The notes below the pieces were generated by a model. The model saw only the letters and a list, made by a program, of their open reading frames with translations, made no database searches and was not told where the DNA came from. A stretch of 64,000 nt of DNA from Krasilnikovozyma curviuscula (taxonomy: Eukaryota > Basidiomycota > Tremellomycetes > Cystofilobasidiales > Mrakiaceae), in the NCBI GenBank assembly GCA_014825775.1, contig MVAQ01000007.1:124001-188000 (forward strand). Reading direction: 5' to 3'. The position numbers were made by a program, and so were the translations under genes. Below, in pieces: positions 35,853 through 47,514 of this stretch. Within the stretch, counting starts at the first letter, position 1. Each line of letters starts with the position of its first letter.

Positions 35853-37638
35853 ATGAATGCGGTACGTCTTTGATCCCTGCCTCTCTCCCCATCTCTTTCC
35901 CTCAGGTCTGTACTGATATCCATCCACATTTCTCAGGCTATAGCAAAAATCCAGCAGCTCCTCACGAGGAAGCAGCACCAGCAGCAGGCGGTCCTCTTGA
36001 TTTTCCTCCTCGTGGCTCTCGCTTTGTTCTTTATGCCTCGAAAGAGCATGTGGTATTTGCCCTTTGGGGGTCAGAGGAAACCTGTATTGGACGAAGTGAT
36101 ACGGTGGGAAGGTCGATGGCAGGAGAGCAACATTGCTTCCTGGTCAGTGGTGTTCTTATGTTTTAGTGACGATGGGATGTTTCATACCTTTTGAGGAAAG
36201 AACTTCCCAGAGTTCATGCTGCTAGAGGACTTATACACTAAACGCTGACTACTCTCTATGATTTGTCTTGTACATCTCTCTCAGGGCAGGATCATCTGCT
36301 CAGTTCAGCATCGAAGAGTCCTTCGTCCTATCAATACCGTTCGGTTCAGAAACATCGGACCGGCCGTTCTCAGTCAACAGAGGAGCTCCATCCAACATAG
36401 CTGTATCAATAAACTCACAGGAGCCAGAGTTTTTCAAGATCGAAGGCGAAGAGGTTGTAGAGGTCTCAACAGAGGGACACAGCGTCGGCTCGGATGGACG
36501 ACTGCAGGTTGAGGTGATGGCAGTAGATTGGCTATCAAATGTACAATTAGATGTAAAAAAATTGAAGACGTTGAACGTGAGTTTTGTCGCATCGTCGTCC
36601 AGGCTGATACACTCATCAATCTACCTTCCGTATCTACAACAGGCGGGAGGCATCTATCCCCCGTTAAGACTGGAAAGTGAGGACAAACGATTTTTATTCA
36701 TTGGAGACTCATTGACGTGAGTGAGATTGTAAAAGCTGTGAAGATGGAATGTTGCGGCCCTCCGCCGCTGACATCCCTTTGCCATTTGACAGCGCTGGTT
36801 ACCAAGCAGCGTCCGCAGATCCAGCAACAGGGGAAGTAAACGCATGGAACTGTTACGCTACTGTGGCCTCCAAAATGCTGGGTGTGAGGCATTCCATCGT
36901 CGCTATGCGTGAGCTCTGGAGTACCATTACACAGTAGAGGGAATTTTCCGCGCTAACACCGTCTTACTGCTCGTTTGCAGCTGGTATCACACTACTAGAC
37001 ATGAAGTCTGGAATTAAAGGGATGGTATCTCAATACTTTCTTTCCAGTCCGCAGAACATCCACATACCGACTCCAGAGAGCGTCAGCAAATGGGACTTCG
37101 GTAGAGAGGAAGGTCCAACCCACATCTTCATTAATCTTGGTAGGAACAAGTTTTCTGCCTAGCTCAAGTAATTGGCGTCCCCTGATTGCATTATGATTCT
37201 GATTGTAGGCACGAATGACTTGGGGAAGATCTCCGGACTCACACCTGATCACTACATCACGACGTTTGGTAAATTTGTCAAAATGTTGAAGTCAAAACAT
37301 AAAAAGACTCTCAAGGGTCTATATATTATCAGTCAGTTTCACTGATTTCGTCGCAATTTCGCGTAGTCTACTAAAGTGCGCATCTGCCCTTTTCTCTTCT
37401 TGTTTGGACAGATCCATTTGGCTATTTCCCATCTGAATCCCCCAAAGAGAGAAAAGGGATCTTCGAGCCTTTCATGGAAGATTTTGCCGCAAGTTGGCCA
37501 GGGTCGCTGAAGTTTATCGAGACGAAAGGATGGATCGACCATACATTGATGCAGGATGGGCTGCATCCAACTGTTGAAGGTCATAGAATTATTGGGGTAA
37601 AGCTGGCGGAATGGATGGATACCAGAGGTGGAATATGA
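35853..37638 (+). CDS. membrane-anchored SGNH/GDSL esterase, CE2-like carbohydrate deacetylase
   Basis: Probably removes acetyl or other acyl groups from glycans in the secretory pathway or at the cell surface. The first exon is nine bases (ATG 35853, MNA), joined to AIAKIQQLLTRKQHQQQ. One hydrophobic segment AVLLIFLLVALALFFMP (about residues 20-36) acts as a type II anchor. Next comes a beta-rich domain (QFSIEESFVLSIPFGSE, LQVEVMAVDWLSNVQL), then an SGNH domain. Block I is FLFIGDSLTAGYQ with the nucleophilic Ser, block III is INLGTNDLG, and block V is MQDGLHPTVEGHRIIG with the catalytic His. A beta-sandwich followed by SGNH is the layout of carbohydrate esterase family 2. The assignment to CE2 is inference from layout; the SGNH fold is clear. 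Stop TGA at 37636. Confidence 0.8.
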
Positions 37639-37910
37639 ATTTTGTATGGACGACATTCCTATTGTCATTGCACCCCAGCGGAGGGTGAAAGTTGGCCTTC
37701 TGAGCTTTTTCTGTTTCAACATCTCGTCGTCATCGGAATTTCTTAACAGGTCTATCAAATAAATACTGAGATTGTTGCTAGTAACTACCAATTCTTTTTA
37801 ATAAACAACTTGTTCGAGCACTTAGTGCTGAGTGAAGACGAGGCGAGCTTCTGACCGCCAAAGACCTATCTTCGAAGTCCTCTCTCTACTACAACTTCTT
37901 CTCTAAAAAA
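37639..37910. other. intergenic region upstream of SRP14
   Basis: 272 bp between same-strand genes: the hydrolase 3' UTR and the SRP14 promoter. A CT-rich stretch directly precedes the SRP14 start. Nothing else seen. Confidence 0.3.
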
Positions 37911-38922
37911 ATGCCCTCTCAAGTGGTGGGTAATGAAATTGTACGTTGTCGTTGCCTTTTCCTTTCGAAACGGTTGCCTTCCAAGCTCACACGACGATTT
38001 CCTGATCCCCGTTTTGCTCCTTGCTCTACGCTTGTGCTCGCTTTCACTGGCGGCTGATTCTTCTGCTTCTACAGTTCTTGAAACTGATGCAAGAGCTGAT
38101 TGTAGGATCGAAGGAGCATGGCTCAGTATGGGTGACACAGAAGCGAAGTCAGTCCTCGTTTTTCGCTGTTTCCTTTCACACCTCACCTCAGCCCTTCCCG
38201 GGCTCAAAATGCTAATCTTGCTTTCACTTGTTCTTCTTCGTGTCTTATTTAACATTTTATAGTGACGTACGAAAGTACAGAGGTTGCGACTGGGGAGGAC
38301 ACTCAAATGAAGGATGTGGCTTCGACGTCCACCAAAGAGTACCCATGTGTGGTGAAGGCAACCAACGGAGAAGCTAAATTCTCTACTTCTGTAGGTAACT
38401 TTTTCATTTTTGTGTCTTACTCACGGTTATGAGGTCAAGTGAACACTGACCATTTCTCTAAATTTACTTCCATGTTGCTTCTACCACTCAATACAGGTCT
38501 TGCCTCAAGACTTCCTCACTTTCTCACAAGCATATGGTACACTACTAAAAGCTTCATTCGCACCATCGCTGAAGAAGAGGGATAAGAAAAAGGAAAAGGC
38601 TAGAGAAGCGGCCCAAAATGAGAAGAGGAAAAAACTGTTTGCGAAGGTCATTGACGTGCCTCTTAAAGGGAAGAGAGGATCAGGTCGAAGTGGTAAGTGT
38701 TTGATGGTCACATTTTTCGTGGTAATCGGATCGTATCTCGTTTTGGGGAAGATTGCGCTGACAGGATCTTTGATCAACTTGTATTCTCCCCGCTTGTCGC
38801 TGAAATCATCAACCACAGCTCGCCAACGTAAAGTGAAAGCGGCCAAGAAACTTGACGAAGCTAAAGAACATGTGCTAGCGAAAGAGGAAGCCAAGAAGGC
38901 GGCAGCGGCTTCGTCAATATGA
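37911..38922 (+). CDS. SRP14: signal recognition particle subunit SRP14
   Basis: Small protein of the SRP Alu domain that binds the end of 7SL RNA and slows translation while the ribosome docks at the ER. Five exons. ATG 37911 (MPSQV), then FLKLMQELIVGSKEHGSVWV with the family G-S-V-x-V/I-T core, then MTYESTEV and a polar spacer. The core continues with EYPCVVKATNGEAKFST and VLPQDFLTFSQAYGTLLKAS, with the typical LKKRDKKKEK after it. The tail is strongly basic (EKRKKLFAKVIDVPLKGKRG, then after the last intron ARQRKVKAAKKLDEAKEH) and ends in Ala/Lys. The C-terminal basic extension, about 80 residues past LKKRDKK, is long compared with animal SRP14 and might add RNA contacts. Stop TGA at 38920. 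Confidence 0.88.
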
Positions 38923-39829
38923 GTCGTGAGAGTGGTTGTAACATTACACAGGTTAATTGTGCAATTGAACGGATGCAAGATTTCATGAACTCTATCACGA
39001 AAAGTAGTTTGAAACTCTTCTAAGCTTCGTTTTTCGCAGTTTTTTTCTCCCCGTCCGATTTCAAAATGAGCAAACATTTCATTATATCTATAGCAAAAGT
39101 CACCTACGTGACATTTATATCTCAACGTGATCGGAAGCAAAAGATCTTTCTGAACAAGTTCATCCTTTGGATGAGTGACACAGGGCAGATGACACAGACC
39201 CAGAGCTCATTGTCCTTAGCATCTACTTTAGATTCCATTTGGAGCGCTCTTCATCATATTTCCCCCCTATCAACAAAAGCCAAAGCTATTACCAAGTCAG
39301 GATGAGATAAAATTCTGGGGTTTTTGATGGTTGCGATGAGGAAGAAGGCTGCGAAGGAAGAGATGGATGTTGATGGTCAAAATTAGCGATGCTATTATTG
39401 ATGTTTACCACTCAAAAACTTTGATTTCAGTAGTTATTTGACCTGTCTAGTTTGGACGGAGGAGAAAGGAGACTTAGTATAAAGTGTATCTGAGGAAGCC
39501 AGCTGGCCTTCATTGCCCTATTTGAATCTGAGATGACTTCTTACTTTTTGCGTCAGGAGCGTGCGCGACTTGCGATCCACATTCATGAGGAGAACAAAAG
39601 TGTTCCGAAGCCCATGGTAAAAATACAAATAATGTTGATTTGTTCACCGTGGTGCTATAATGAATGTGTAAGTGTTTCTATCGCAAAGGAACCTAGCTCG
39701 ACGTAGCGATGGACATTGAATGATGCAAAGCTACGCTAGCAGAGCCGTAATCATCACCTTCAAAGAACTTATCAGGTAAGACATCGTTTGCATAGAGTTG
39801 CGCGGTGCTGTGAGGAGTCGGCACTTACC
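38923..39829. other. long convergent intergenic region
   Basis: About 900 bp between the SRP14 stop (plus) and the stop of a small minus-strand gene. AT-rich with several short open frames on both strands, none with recognisable features. A continuation of the small minus-strand gene through an extra exon is possible, because GTGAGG overlaps its apparent stop. Confidence 0.35.
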
Positions 39830-40275
39830 TCACTTTTTCGCAGCTCCCAAGAGCCAACCTTTCAATCCCTTCCCTTCCTTGGCCTGAAGATCTGCTTTTG
39901 CTCTATCCTTTTTGGCTGCCGCTTCGATAACTTTCTCCTTCTTCTTTCGCTCTCTTTCTTTGGCAGCTTGGGCTTTCTTGACGGCGGCGGCTGAAGGTGC
40001 TGGGGTTGGTAGCTGGACGTTGAAACGGGAAGTTTTGGAAGTTGGTGGGCTGGGAACGATAGATTAGAAACAAGATTCAGTATTTTTGTCATCCTGCAGA
40101 AGCTGTAGAGCCCAAGAAGTAGATCAACCCACCGAGTAGACTCGTTCTTTTTGGTCACTGCCTTTGCCAACTCTCGATCCAACTTAGTCTTCTTGAAGGA
40201 AAGTTGAACTTCGATGGCAGGAGTCGATGCCCGAGGGCACGATGTAGATGCTGTCGTGCTCGAAGCCTTGTGCAT
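39830..40275 (-). CDS. small Lys/Ala-rich protein of unknown function
   Basis: I do not recognise this gene. Minus strand, ATG 40275, one intron of about 80-90 bp with the donor after ...KKNESTR, stop at 39830, about 118 residues. The N-terminus is Ser/Thr/Ala-rich. The middle has IEVQLSFKKTKLDRELAKAV, a likely amphipathic helix, and then SRFNVQLPTPAPS. A highly charged helix AKERERKKKEKVIEAAAKK follows, and the end is GKGLKGWLLGAAKK. Two short VQL segments (IEVQLSFKK and FNVQLPTP) recur on either side of the intron. Codon pattern, intron sites and the lack of stops support a real gene. The sequence GTGAGG at the stop could instead be a splice donor, so the C-terminus is uncertain. It may be nuclear or RNA-associated from its basic charge, but that is a guess. 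Confidence 0.5.
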
Positions 40276-40951
40276 GTTGAGGTAGGGATTGATTTGCCAG
40301 GTTTTAAGTACAAGTGGCTGGAAGGGCCAGAAAGAGGCGGAGAAGCACCATGCTTACCTGAGAGTGCAGATTGCTATCTTTGAGAACCATGACTGTCTGA
40401 AATACTGAGTGCTGGTGCTGATTTACCTTAAGAAATACTGTATTTCCGATTTTTAAGTTGATAGTTGGGTGATTATGAAAAAAATCAGTCGCGAAAGTGC
40501 ATCCCCTCGGCTGCGCCGTATACACACATTTGTGATCAGATGGAGCTTTGCCTCTGCCACGCCCATATCAAGATTTATCTCCTCCCAATCACTTTCCCCT
40601 CAAATTAACGGATTTTCCCAGGATTTCGTCTCATTTCACCGTGCCTGGGCTTGTTTTCCAAGTTACGCCAGTCCCGCACCCACTTAAAGCAACAAAATCT
40701 CATTTTGCTTACTGAGTACGGTGAAATCAGCTTATTACCATACCAGGTTACTCAATCAGTTTGATATCCTTTTCCAGGATCAGTGTTCATCCTTTTTCTC
40801 CCATTGTAGCCAGCTCAGTATGTCCTTTTTCTTTGTCAAGACCATACTACCGCCCCTAATTATCTTCTGTCATATTGTTAGAGAGACATCTTTGTCGCTT
40901 GATAGTGCTTAGAATTCCTGGGACGACCAGAGCTGAGCAGCAGGTTGAAGG
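40276..40951. promoter_or_regulatory. divergent intergenic region upstream of CDC23 and the small gene
   Basis: About 675 bp holding two divergent promoters. Pyrimidine- and AT-rich in 40560-40920, with several CTTTTTC runs. No open frame with domain features. Confidence 0.35.
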
Positions 40952-43581
40952 ATGGCGTCTTCGGTGGTGGTGGACTCAGCGTTCTGCAATGAGCTACGTC
41001 AGGCAGTACGAGAATGTAGAGAAAGAGGTCTAGTCATGGCTTCTAAGTGGTAAGTCTGCTCGGATGCTTCTAGTTCTAGTGAAGTTAGCTTTAAAGAAGG
41101 TCTGACTGACCAAAAATGGTGGAATACATACACTAGGGCAGCAGAACTCTTGACATCAATACCTTCATTTTCACGGCCACTACCAGAGCCAGAAGATATA
41201 AGCATTCCGTCTTTTCAAACCTCAACACCGTTATCGAAGTCAACATCGGCAGCTTCACTCCAACAGCAACAGCCCCAACAGCATCGCCCTCCGTTTCCTT
41301 CACGTCTCTCTGGAGTCTCCGATTTTGGTACTCCACCACCACCCCATGTGATGACCTTTCAGCCAATGGGAGCTAGAACTGGCAAGAGGAAAGGGTTGTT
41401 GAGCTATCAGGAGCAGGACGAAGAGGACACGTACCAACTGGCGAAGAGCTACTTTGATTCACATGAGCTGGATAGATGTGCTTGGGTGCTGCATAATGCG
41501 AGAAAAGGAGATGATAAGTCGTTATTCTTGAAATGCTATGCTGAGTATTTAGTGAGTCGTACCACGCAAACCTAACTCGTTGATAGCCAACTACTTTAAC
41601 TGATTCGCCTCCACCGTCTTGTTATTCTTGATGTTAATAGGCAGCAGATAAAAGGCTTCAAGAATCTCTGCCGGTGGTAATGGGGGCACCAGCCGAATTG
41701 CTTACTTTGACACCTCACCTGCAACCAATTCTCACCCAGCTCGAAGGTGCCACCGACCCCTTCCTCCTCTATCTGTGAGCAAACCTTCTTAAAATACATT
41801 GTTTTTTTTTTCAGTTTTGACAGGGTATGTTTTTGTAATAGACGAGCGCTAGTTCTTTCTCGTCTGCACAAACGGCCTGAGGCGCTGGACTCATACATCA
41901 ACAGTGTTGTTGCTTACCCTTATAATTGGAGTGCATGGCTAGGACTATCTGGTCTTTTGAAATCATCGGAAGAGGTAAATAGGCCTTTTACTTCTCTAAA
42001 CTCACGAGGGCTTACTACCCCTCATCTTGATTTTGTTTGTCGTTGGACCAGATGGAGCACATCCAATCTATCCTAGCATCAAAATTGTTACCAAAAACTC
42101 AACCATTCCTCCACTTCTTCGATATTCATACGCGACTGGACTTGCACACAGCTACCGAAACAGTGTCCTTGTCTATTTCGAGTCTGCTGGATAAATTCCC
42201 GAACTGTATTTGGTTGAAGAGTATGAAGGGAATGGTTGCGTATCATCTTAGAGGTGAGGTTTCTCCTATCTCTGTGGTTCATTCATTCTTTGACACCACT
42301 AACCCTTAAACTCTTCCTCCGCGCTCAACTGTACAGATTTTGAAGCTGCTGAAGAGATATTCGACGGTGTCCGAGAACAGGATCCATACAGGCTGGAAGA
42401 CATTGACGTGTATTCCAACATGCTCTATGTCATGCCCAAGTTGGGTAAACTGGCAAAACTAGCAACGGATTATGCTCTCGTCGACAGAAATCGAGCAGAG
42501 GTTTGCTGCCTGATAGGTATGTTTCGATGTATCCCATCAAACCTGTCAATCGTTACTCTATTTGAAACTGATCTTGATATTGGGCCTCTTTCCAGGCAAT
42601 TACTACTCATCACGACGAGAACCTCTCAAAGCAATCCAGTATTTCAGACGATCCCTCCAACTGAACAGAGATTATCTTCCCGCCTGGACTTTGATGGGCC
42701 ACGAATATGTCGAGCTGAAGAACACCCATGCTGCGATTGAAGCCTACAGAAGAGCCGTCGGTGAGTTCTGCTCTTTCGTGCTGTCATATTATCCTTGCGC
42801 TCGCTGAACCTCTCACTTTTTTGAATGGGCAGATGTCAATCCGAGAGATTACAGAGCTTGGTATGGCCTGGGTCAAACGTACGAACTTCTTGATATGCCC
42901 CAGTATGCCATTCTGTATTACAATCGAGCTACGTCTCTCAGGTGAGTCGCAATTGTTTGGCTTCTGCTTGCAACGCAATGCTAACGTCTTTCCTTCGCGC
43001 ATAGGCCGTATGATTCAAGAATGTGGCTTGCTCTTGCTCAAGTGTACGAAAATACTCAAAGGTCAGTCTCCCTATTCGCTCATCGATGTTGCTTCGCTGA
43101 CGCGCAGTCGGAGCTTGTAGATTACAGGAAGCGATCAAAGCGCTCGAACGAGCTCTCATATCATCCGAACCAGAAGTCACCATGAACATTCTTTCAACCC
43201 TCGCCAACCTCCACGATACTCTAGGTGACAAGCACGTCGCCGCTGCTTGTCATCGACGACTACTAGCGAAAGCTCAAACTGAGGGCAAACCACCTGGTGA
43301 GATGGCGACGAGTTGGTTATGGTTAGCAAAATATGAGCTGTCATTGAACGATGAAGGTGATGAAGCTGTTGGTGATGCGTCGATGGAAAGTGCTGGTGCT
43401 GGAGGTAACACCGGTTTGGCGCATCAATATCTAAAGAACATTGTTGAGCATGTAGGTTCCCATCCCAAACTCAAATCTTCGTGGACATGACGCTAACATT
43501 TTGTCTCGTTTTCTGTTCTCACAGAATGTATCACAGAAGGAAGAGGCCGAGAAGATGTTGCGAAATCTCGCCGCTTTTTGA
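40952..43581 (+). CDS. CDC23: anaphase-promoting complex subunit CDC23/APC8
   Basis: TPR scaffold subunit of the APC/C ubiquitin ligase, which drives mitotic exit. About eleven exons from ATG 40952 ([20 protein letters not shown], the family's N-terminal helix). A Ser/Gln/Pro-rich insert precedes [20 protein letters not shown]. The TPR array follows: [120 protein letters not shown] and [20 protein letters not shown]. The segment [20 protein letters not shown] is diagnostic for CDC23. The C-terminus ends NLAAF and TGA at 43579, only 27 bp from the opposing stop of the aminopeptidase gene. Confidence 0.93.
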
Positions 43582-43608
43582 GAGAGAATTGCTGGATGAT
43601 GATCCTCG

Positions 43609-46442
43609 TCATATTCTGGTACAAGATTCTTCGAGCCAGGCCAGTGTTTTCGAGTCAGAGGAATTTTGGAGCAACGGCGAAAGTTTCTCAAAGACAGTTT
43701 TGTGATAGCCTGAGAAAGGAGTAGCGATCAGAAGACAGTCGGGTCTCAAAAGGACAGGCAAGGAATGAATAAAACTCACCATCGAGCCATTTCCGTTCTT
43801 CATCTGAAAGCATTGTTGCATCCACTAACTTTTTCTGAATCGGGCACTGTTGGCCGTGAAGAAAGACGTGTTCAAAAATGTAGCCAGAGAGAGAAGGGAA
43901 CAGGGAAGGGACGCTGCCGGCAGATCACTTACCATGGTCAGCGTTTCAAAGGACAGCCAGTTTTTATCTCCAACCTTCCCAAAATCAACAACTGCCATCA
44001 CATTCTCAATTCGTATCCCCCAGGAGCCTTCGAGGTAATAGCCTGGCTCGTTAGAGATGACTTGGTTCGGTAAGAGAGGAACGTTGAACTCGACCTTCGA
44101 TCCCAATCCCAAACCGCTCTCGTGCACACTTAGTCCCCAAACAGATTGAATGACCATTAGCGTCAGTCCAAGAAAATATAGATGTACGCTAACATACCAA
44201 AGGAAACTGCCAACACCGTGCCCTGGACGAAACCAGATGCAAAGTAAGCAGCCGGACAGAGAGCAGACGGCCAAACCTCAACATACCTGTAGCATGTCTG
44301 AAATCCATTCCATGTTTCCAAAGAGGAGCTCTAGCTACAGAATCTACTTGAAGACCAGTGGTACCAACAGGAAATGCTGAAATTGCACTAGAGGTCAGCA
44401 ACGTACCTGACAACGGGTGCGGACGATACTCACTGGCACAGGAAATGGCGATGTTGGCTTGGAGGACCGCCGTATAGGCCACAATCTGATTCCTCGACGG
44501 TTCACCGAAAAAGAATGTTCGCGTGATGTCCGTTGTTGCGTTGTGATACTGTAGTGCCCGAAACAAATCAGCGAAAGTGGACACACAAGAACAGGTAGAA
44601 TGCGAGCCTACTTGAGCACCAGAGTCGCAGAGATACATCTCGTTGACGGAAAGAATCCTGGATGACTCTTTCTGAGGAATGTAGTGCACCACGGCTGTGA
44701 GGAAGAAGGGGGATCTCTAAACAAAATGCTCGAACACGAAGGATGATGTGCGACCAATTCAACCTACCAGAGTTGGGCCCAGATGCTGATATAGTTGGAA
44801 AAGACAGATTGTAAAAAAGGTTTCCAGACCTGACAAAAATCGATGAAAACCCGACAGCTGAGGTCAGGAAAATTCAATGTAAAAGCTAGTGATGCAAAAA
44901 GATGAACAACGCACTGTCGGAACCCCATCAGCTTCTCAGCAGCTTCAAACTCAGATATCATAGATCCAGAAGTGATTTCTTCCTCAAGCCAAGCGAAGTA
45001 GCGACACTGATGGACGAAAAGACGAAGTTGAGATAAAAGTGATTTGAGCAGAAAGCAGAGATGAGAGGGGGGCCTACAAGAGCAACACCATCCACGATAT
45101 GACCCGATCTGAAGCCCTGTATTTCTGTTTCATTTCTATTAGTGGTCATTAGAGAAGAAATACCCAATTGTCAGTTACATAGCTTGGAGGTCTGAACAAT
45201 GACAAGGCACGATCTATTTTACATACTTCACAGACTTCATCTGACACACTACCGATTTTGCAAATTCCACATGATCCTGAGGAGTATTGCAAAAGAAGTT
45301 CAGACTGCTATTGACGATCGGCAAAAAGACTGAATGTACTGAATGCACGACTCACGATGCCTAGACTTTCGACGACGGCCAGAGAAGCTTTCTCACTGAC
45401 CAGGACCTTCGACTTCGCCGGCGTGCTCTTAATGGAGAACAGACCCGACGCGAAGCTCTCGTATGATGATATCTTAATTTGGTGCGATTCCAAAAAGGAT
45501 CTCACTTCATCTGACAGCGATTGAGAGTCGACGTAGAGATTGGCGTGCAGTGTTGTGATGATGGCGTGGGCGAAGAAAACCTGGTGATGCCAGATAACGT
45601 CAGTGTCGCTCGCCAAATAAAAGACATAAAGAAACGGCGTTGGTCTATCATACTGGATTGTATGCAATATCTTCCCCTCTCAGATTGAATAGCCAAGCGA
45701 TCTCGTCCAATGCGCTGATGATGATGCAGGTGTGATTAGATGCTGTCAGTCGTTGTCGTATTTCCTTCAGTTTGGATTCCACCGACTCGCCTACGTTAGA
45801 AATACGGAGACGGTTATCTAGCGAGTTTGAAGGAGGAAAGGGAGAAACCTAATAAACAGACCAGCATATTTCTCGTCATGAATCCAGATCTTGCCCCCTC
45901 CTCTCCTCTCTGGCCTACCCCCCTCCTCCTCCCATACCATCCCAACTAAATCTTTTGCCTCCACTAAGTGTTTACCTCTCTCCTTCAGATAACAAATATC
46001 AGAGTAGTTAATCATATTTGGTTCGACACCGATTTTGAAGTTGGAAGAAGGAAGCGCAGCCACGTAGTCCAAAAATGAGACCACCCCTGGGAGTCCAATC
46101 TGGTATACAGTCCATCCAGAGTTGGCCAGTTGCGACTTGGCCTGCTGGTGATACCTGCCGTCGGTGAACAGGGAAGCTTGGTCGAGCTCAATGATAACCA
46201 TTCCAGCACTTCCTGTGAAGCCTGACAGCCATTGTCTTCGCTTGTCATACTCAGACAAGTACTCGCTAGAATCTAAGACGCAGAACTAAGTATGTCAGAT
46301 CATAAAACAGGAGGATTTCACGTTCCACGAGTTTGAGCTTACGCGGGTCGTCCGATGAGAGTATGAAGGCAGACAGCCTCTTGTTTCTCATGACATTCCT
46401 TAGAGATCTCAATCGAGAGCCAGAATCAGACTCCTTGAGCAT
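43609..46442 (-). CDS. cytosolic Xaa-Pro aminopeptidase P (M24B)
   Basis: Manganese metallopeptidase that removes the N-terminal residue before proline. Minus strand, ATG 46442, many small exons. The first exon ends at a GTAAGC donor and splices to form SSDDPHSSEYLSEYDKRRQW, followed by LSGFTGSAGMVIIE and LFTDGRYHQQA; this is the family's creatinase-like N-terminus. The middle has NLRGEDIAYNPVFFA. The catalytic domain carries the five metal ligands: Asp in YLCDSGAQY, Asp in DITRTFFFGEPS, His in HGVGSFL, Glu in SNEPGYYLEGSWGIR, and Glu in RIENVM. Also present are FPVGTTG and the VHESG motif. The C-terminus reads KKLVDATMLSDEERKWLDGY and ends TRI with the stop at 43609. Three-domain length matches XPNPEP1 of animals. 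It is complete and likely active. Confidence 0.92.
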
Positions 46443-46630
46443 TCAATGTGTCTAGCTCCCTTGTAACCGATAGTTTATCTATGAGGACTAGGTCGCAGTC
46501 GAACGAAACTGACGGGTGACAGGACCTTCCAGAGACGGTCAGCATAAATTATTCAATAGTCGAGATTTGAGGACTACAGGTGTCTAATACCGAAGATTCA
46601 CGTTCTGTACACCGTCAGTGAATTTCGAGA
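46443..46630. promoter_or_regulatory. 188-bp divergent promoter of aminopeptidase and COX19
   Basis: Both start codons face away from this short segment. No clear motif was recognised beyond AT-rich patches around 46548-46560. Confidence 0.4.
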
Positions 46631-47182
46631 ATGGTAGGCTCTATTAATTATATTTTGATGCCGAGAGCAGACCCTGACGCACTTCCCAAGTCATTTGGTC
46701 GACCTCCGAGCTCAGGATTCTCAACACCTACCCCGCCTGAAAGAGGCTCCTTTCCTCTGGATCATGATCGTGAGTATATGGTACTGCAACGTAGCAAAGA
46801 GCCTTGTCAGAGCGAACTTCTTACGCATTTCCTAAATGTGACTGAGCAGGGGAATGCTCGCACTTAGTAGCTGATTATCTGAAATGTCTCAAGGAGCATG
46901 GGAATGCGAATGAAAAGTGTAGAGTGTTAAGCAAAGGCTATCTGCAGTGTCGATTTGATTCGTGAGTAGAAAAATGCTTCCCAACTGCCGAATCGTCTTC
47001 AGCCTTTCAGTGTCGGAAGCCAAACTGATTGGTGTCCATCTCACCACAGCGACCTAATGGAAAAAGCTCCTTGGGAAGCTTTAGGGTTCGCTGATCTAGC
47101 TCGAAGTGATACAAAAGCAGGGACAAACTCAACAGCCACTACAACATCAGCACCGTCTACATCCCAACCCAAGAAGGTGTAG
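46631..47182 (+). CDS. COX19: COX19, twin CX9C copper/cytochrome oxidase assembly protein
   Basis: Intermembrane-space protein for cytochrome c oxidase assembly, imported and oxidised by Mia40. The core reads SFGRPPSSGFSTPTPPERGS, then FPLDHD. After an intron come ECSHLVADYLKC (CX9C) and CRVLSKGYLQC (the second CX9C), with LMEKAPWEALGF as the family's C-terminal helix. The tail is Ser/Thr-rich and ends at TAG 47180. The N-terminus is notable: ATG 46631 is followed directly by GTAGGC. Removing 46634-46690 (57 nt, ending AAG) joins ATG to TCATTTGG, giving MSFG, the family's usual start. The 57 nt are also an open in-frame stretch, so a form with 19 extra residues is possible. Divergent from the aminopeptidase gene. 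Confidence 0.88.
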
Positions 47183-47514
47183 CATCACTGTGCTATGAAC
47201 AGTCTTGACTATTGAACCTGATCGAGTCATAAACTATACCCACAACCGCAACCAACCCCTCTCTGACGTTATATCTATCTTCCCAAAAAAGTGCGCAATG
47301 GCCAGTCAATATCCCTTCCTGGAGAACCGCCCGCTCTTGATCAGTGAATAATTTGCAATGAAGGCTCTCTATCCGAGTCAAGCTGGAAAGATGAATCAGA
47401 TTCATCAACAGCAGACGAGTCATTTCATCCTGAACGCCGCCATCCGGATGCGAGAACATCAACTCTAAAATTCACAGATAAAATCGAAACATCCGTCGCT
47501 TCTTCTAAAGTCTT
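47183..47514. other. intergenic region
   Basis: 330 bp between COX19 and the first F-box-like gene, both on the plus strand. No gene or repeat recognised; an open minus-strand frame at 47193-47462 has no features. Confidence 0.3.

Noticed and set aside
38505..39140. Minus-strand 211-residue open frame opposite SRP14
   Set aside because: It covers the Lys-rich exons of SRP14. The antisense of Lys/Arg/Ala codons gives a Ser/Phe/Leu-rich frame, with no domain and no splice signals.
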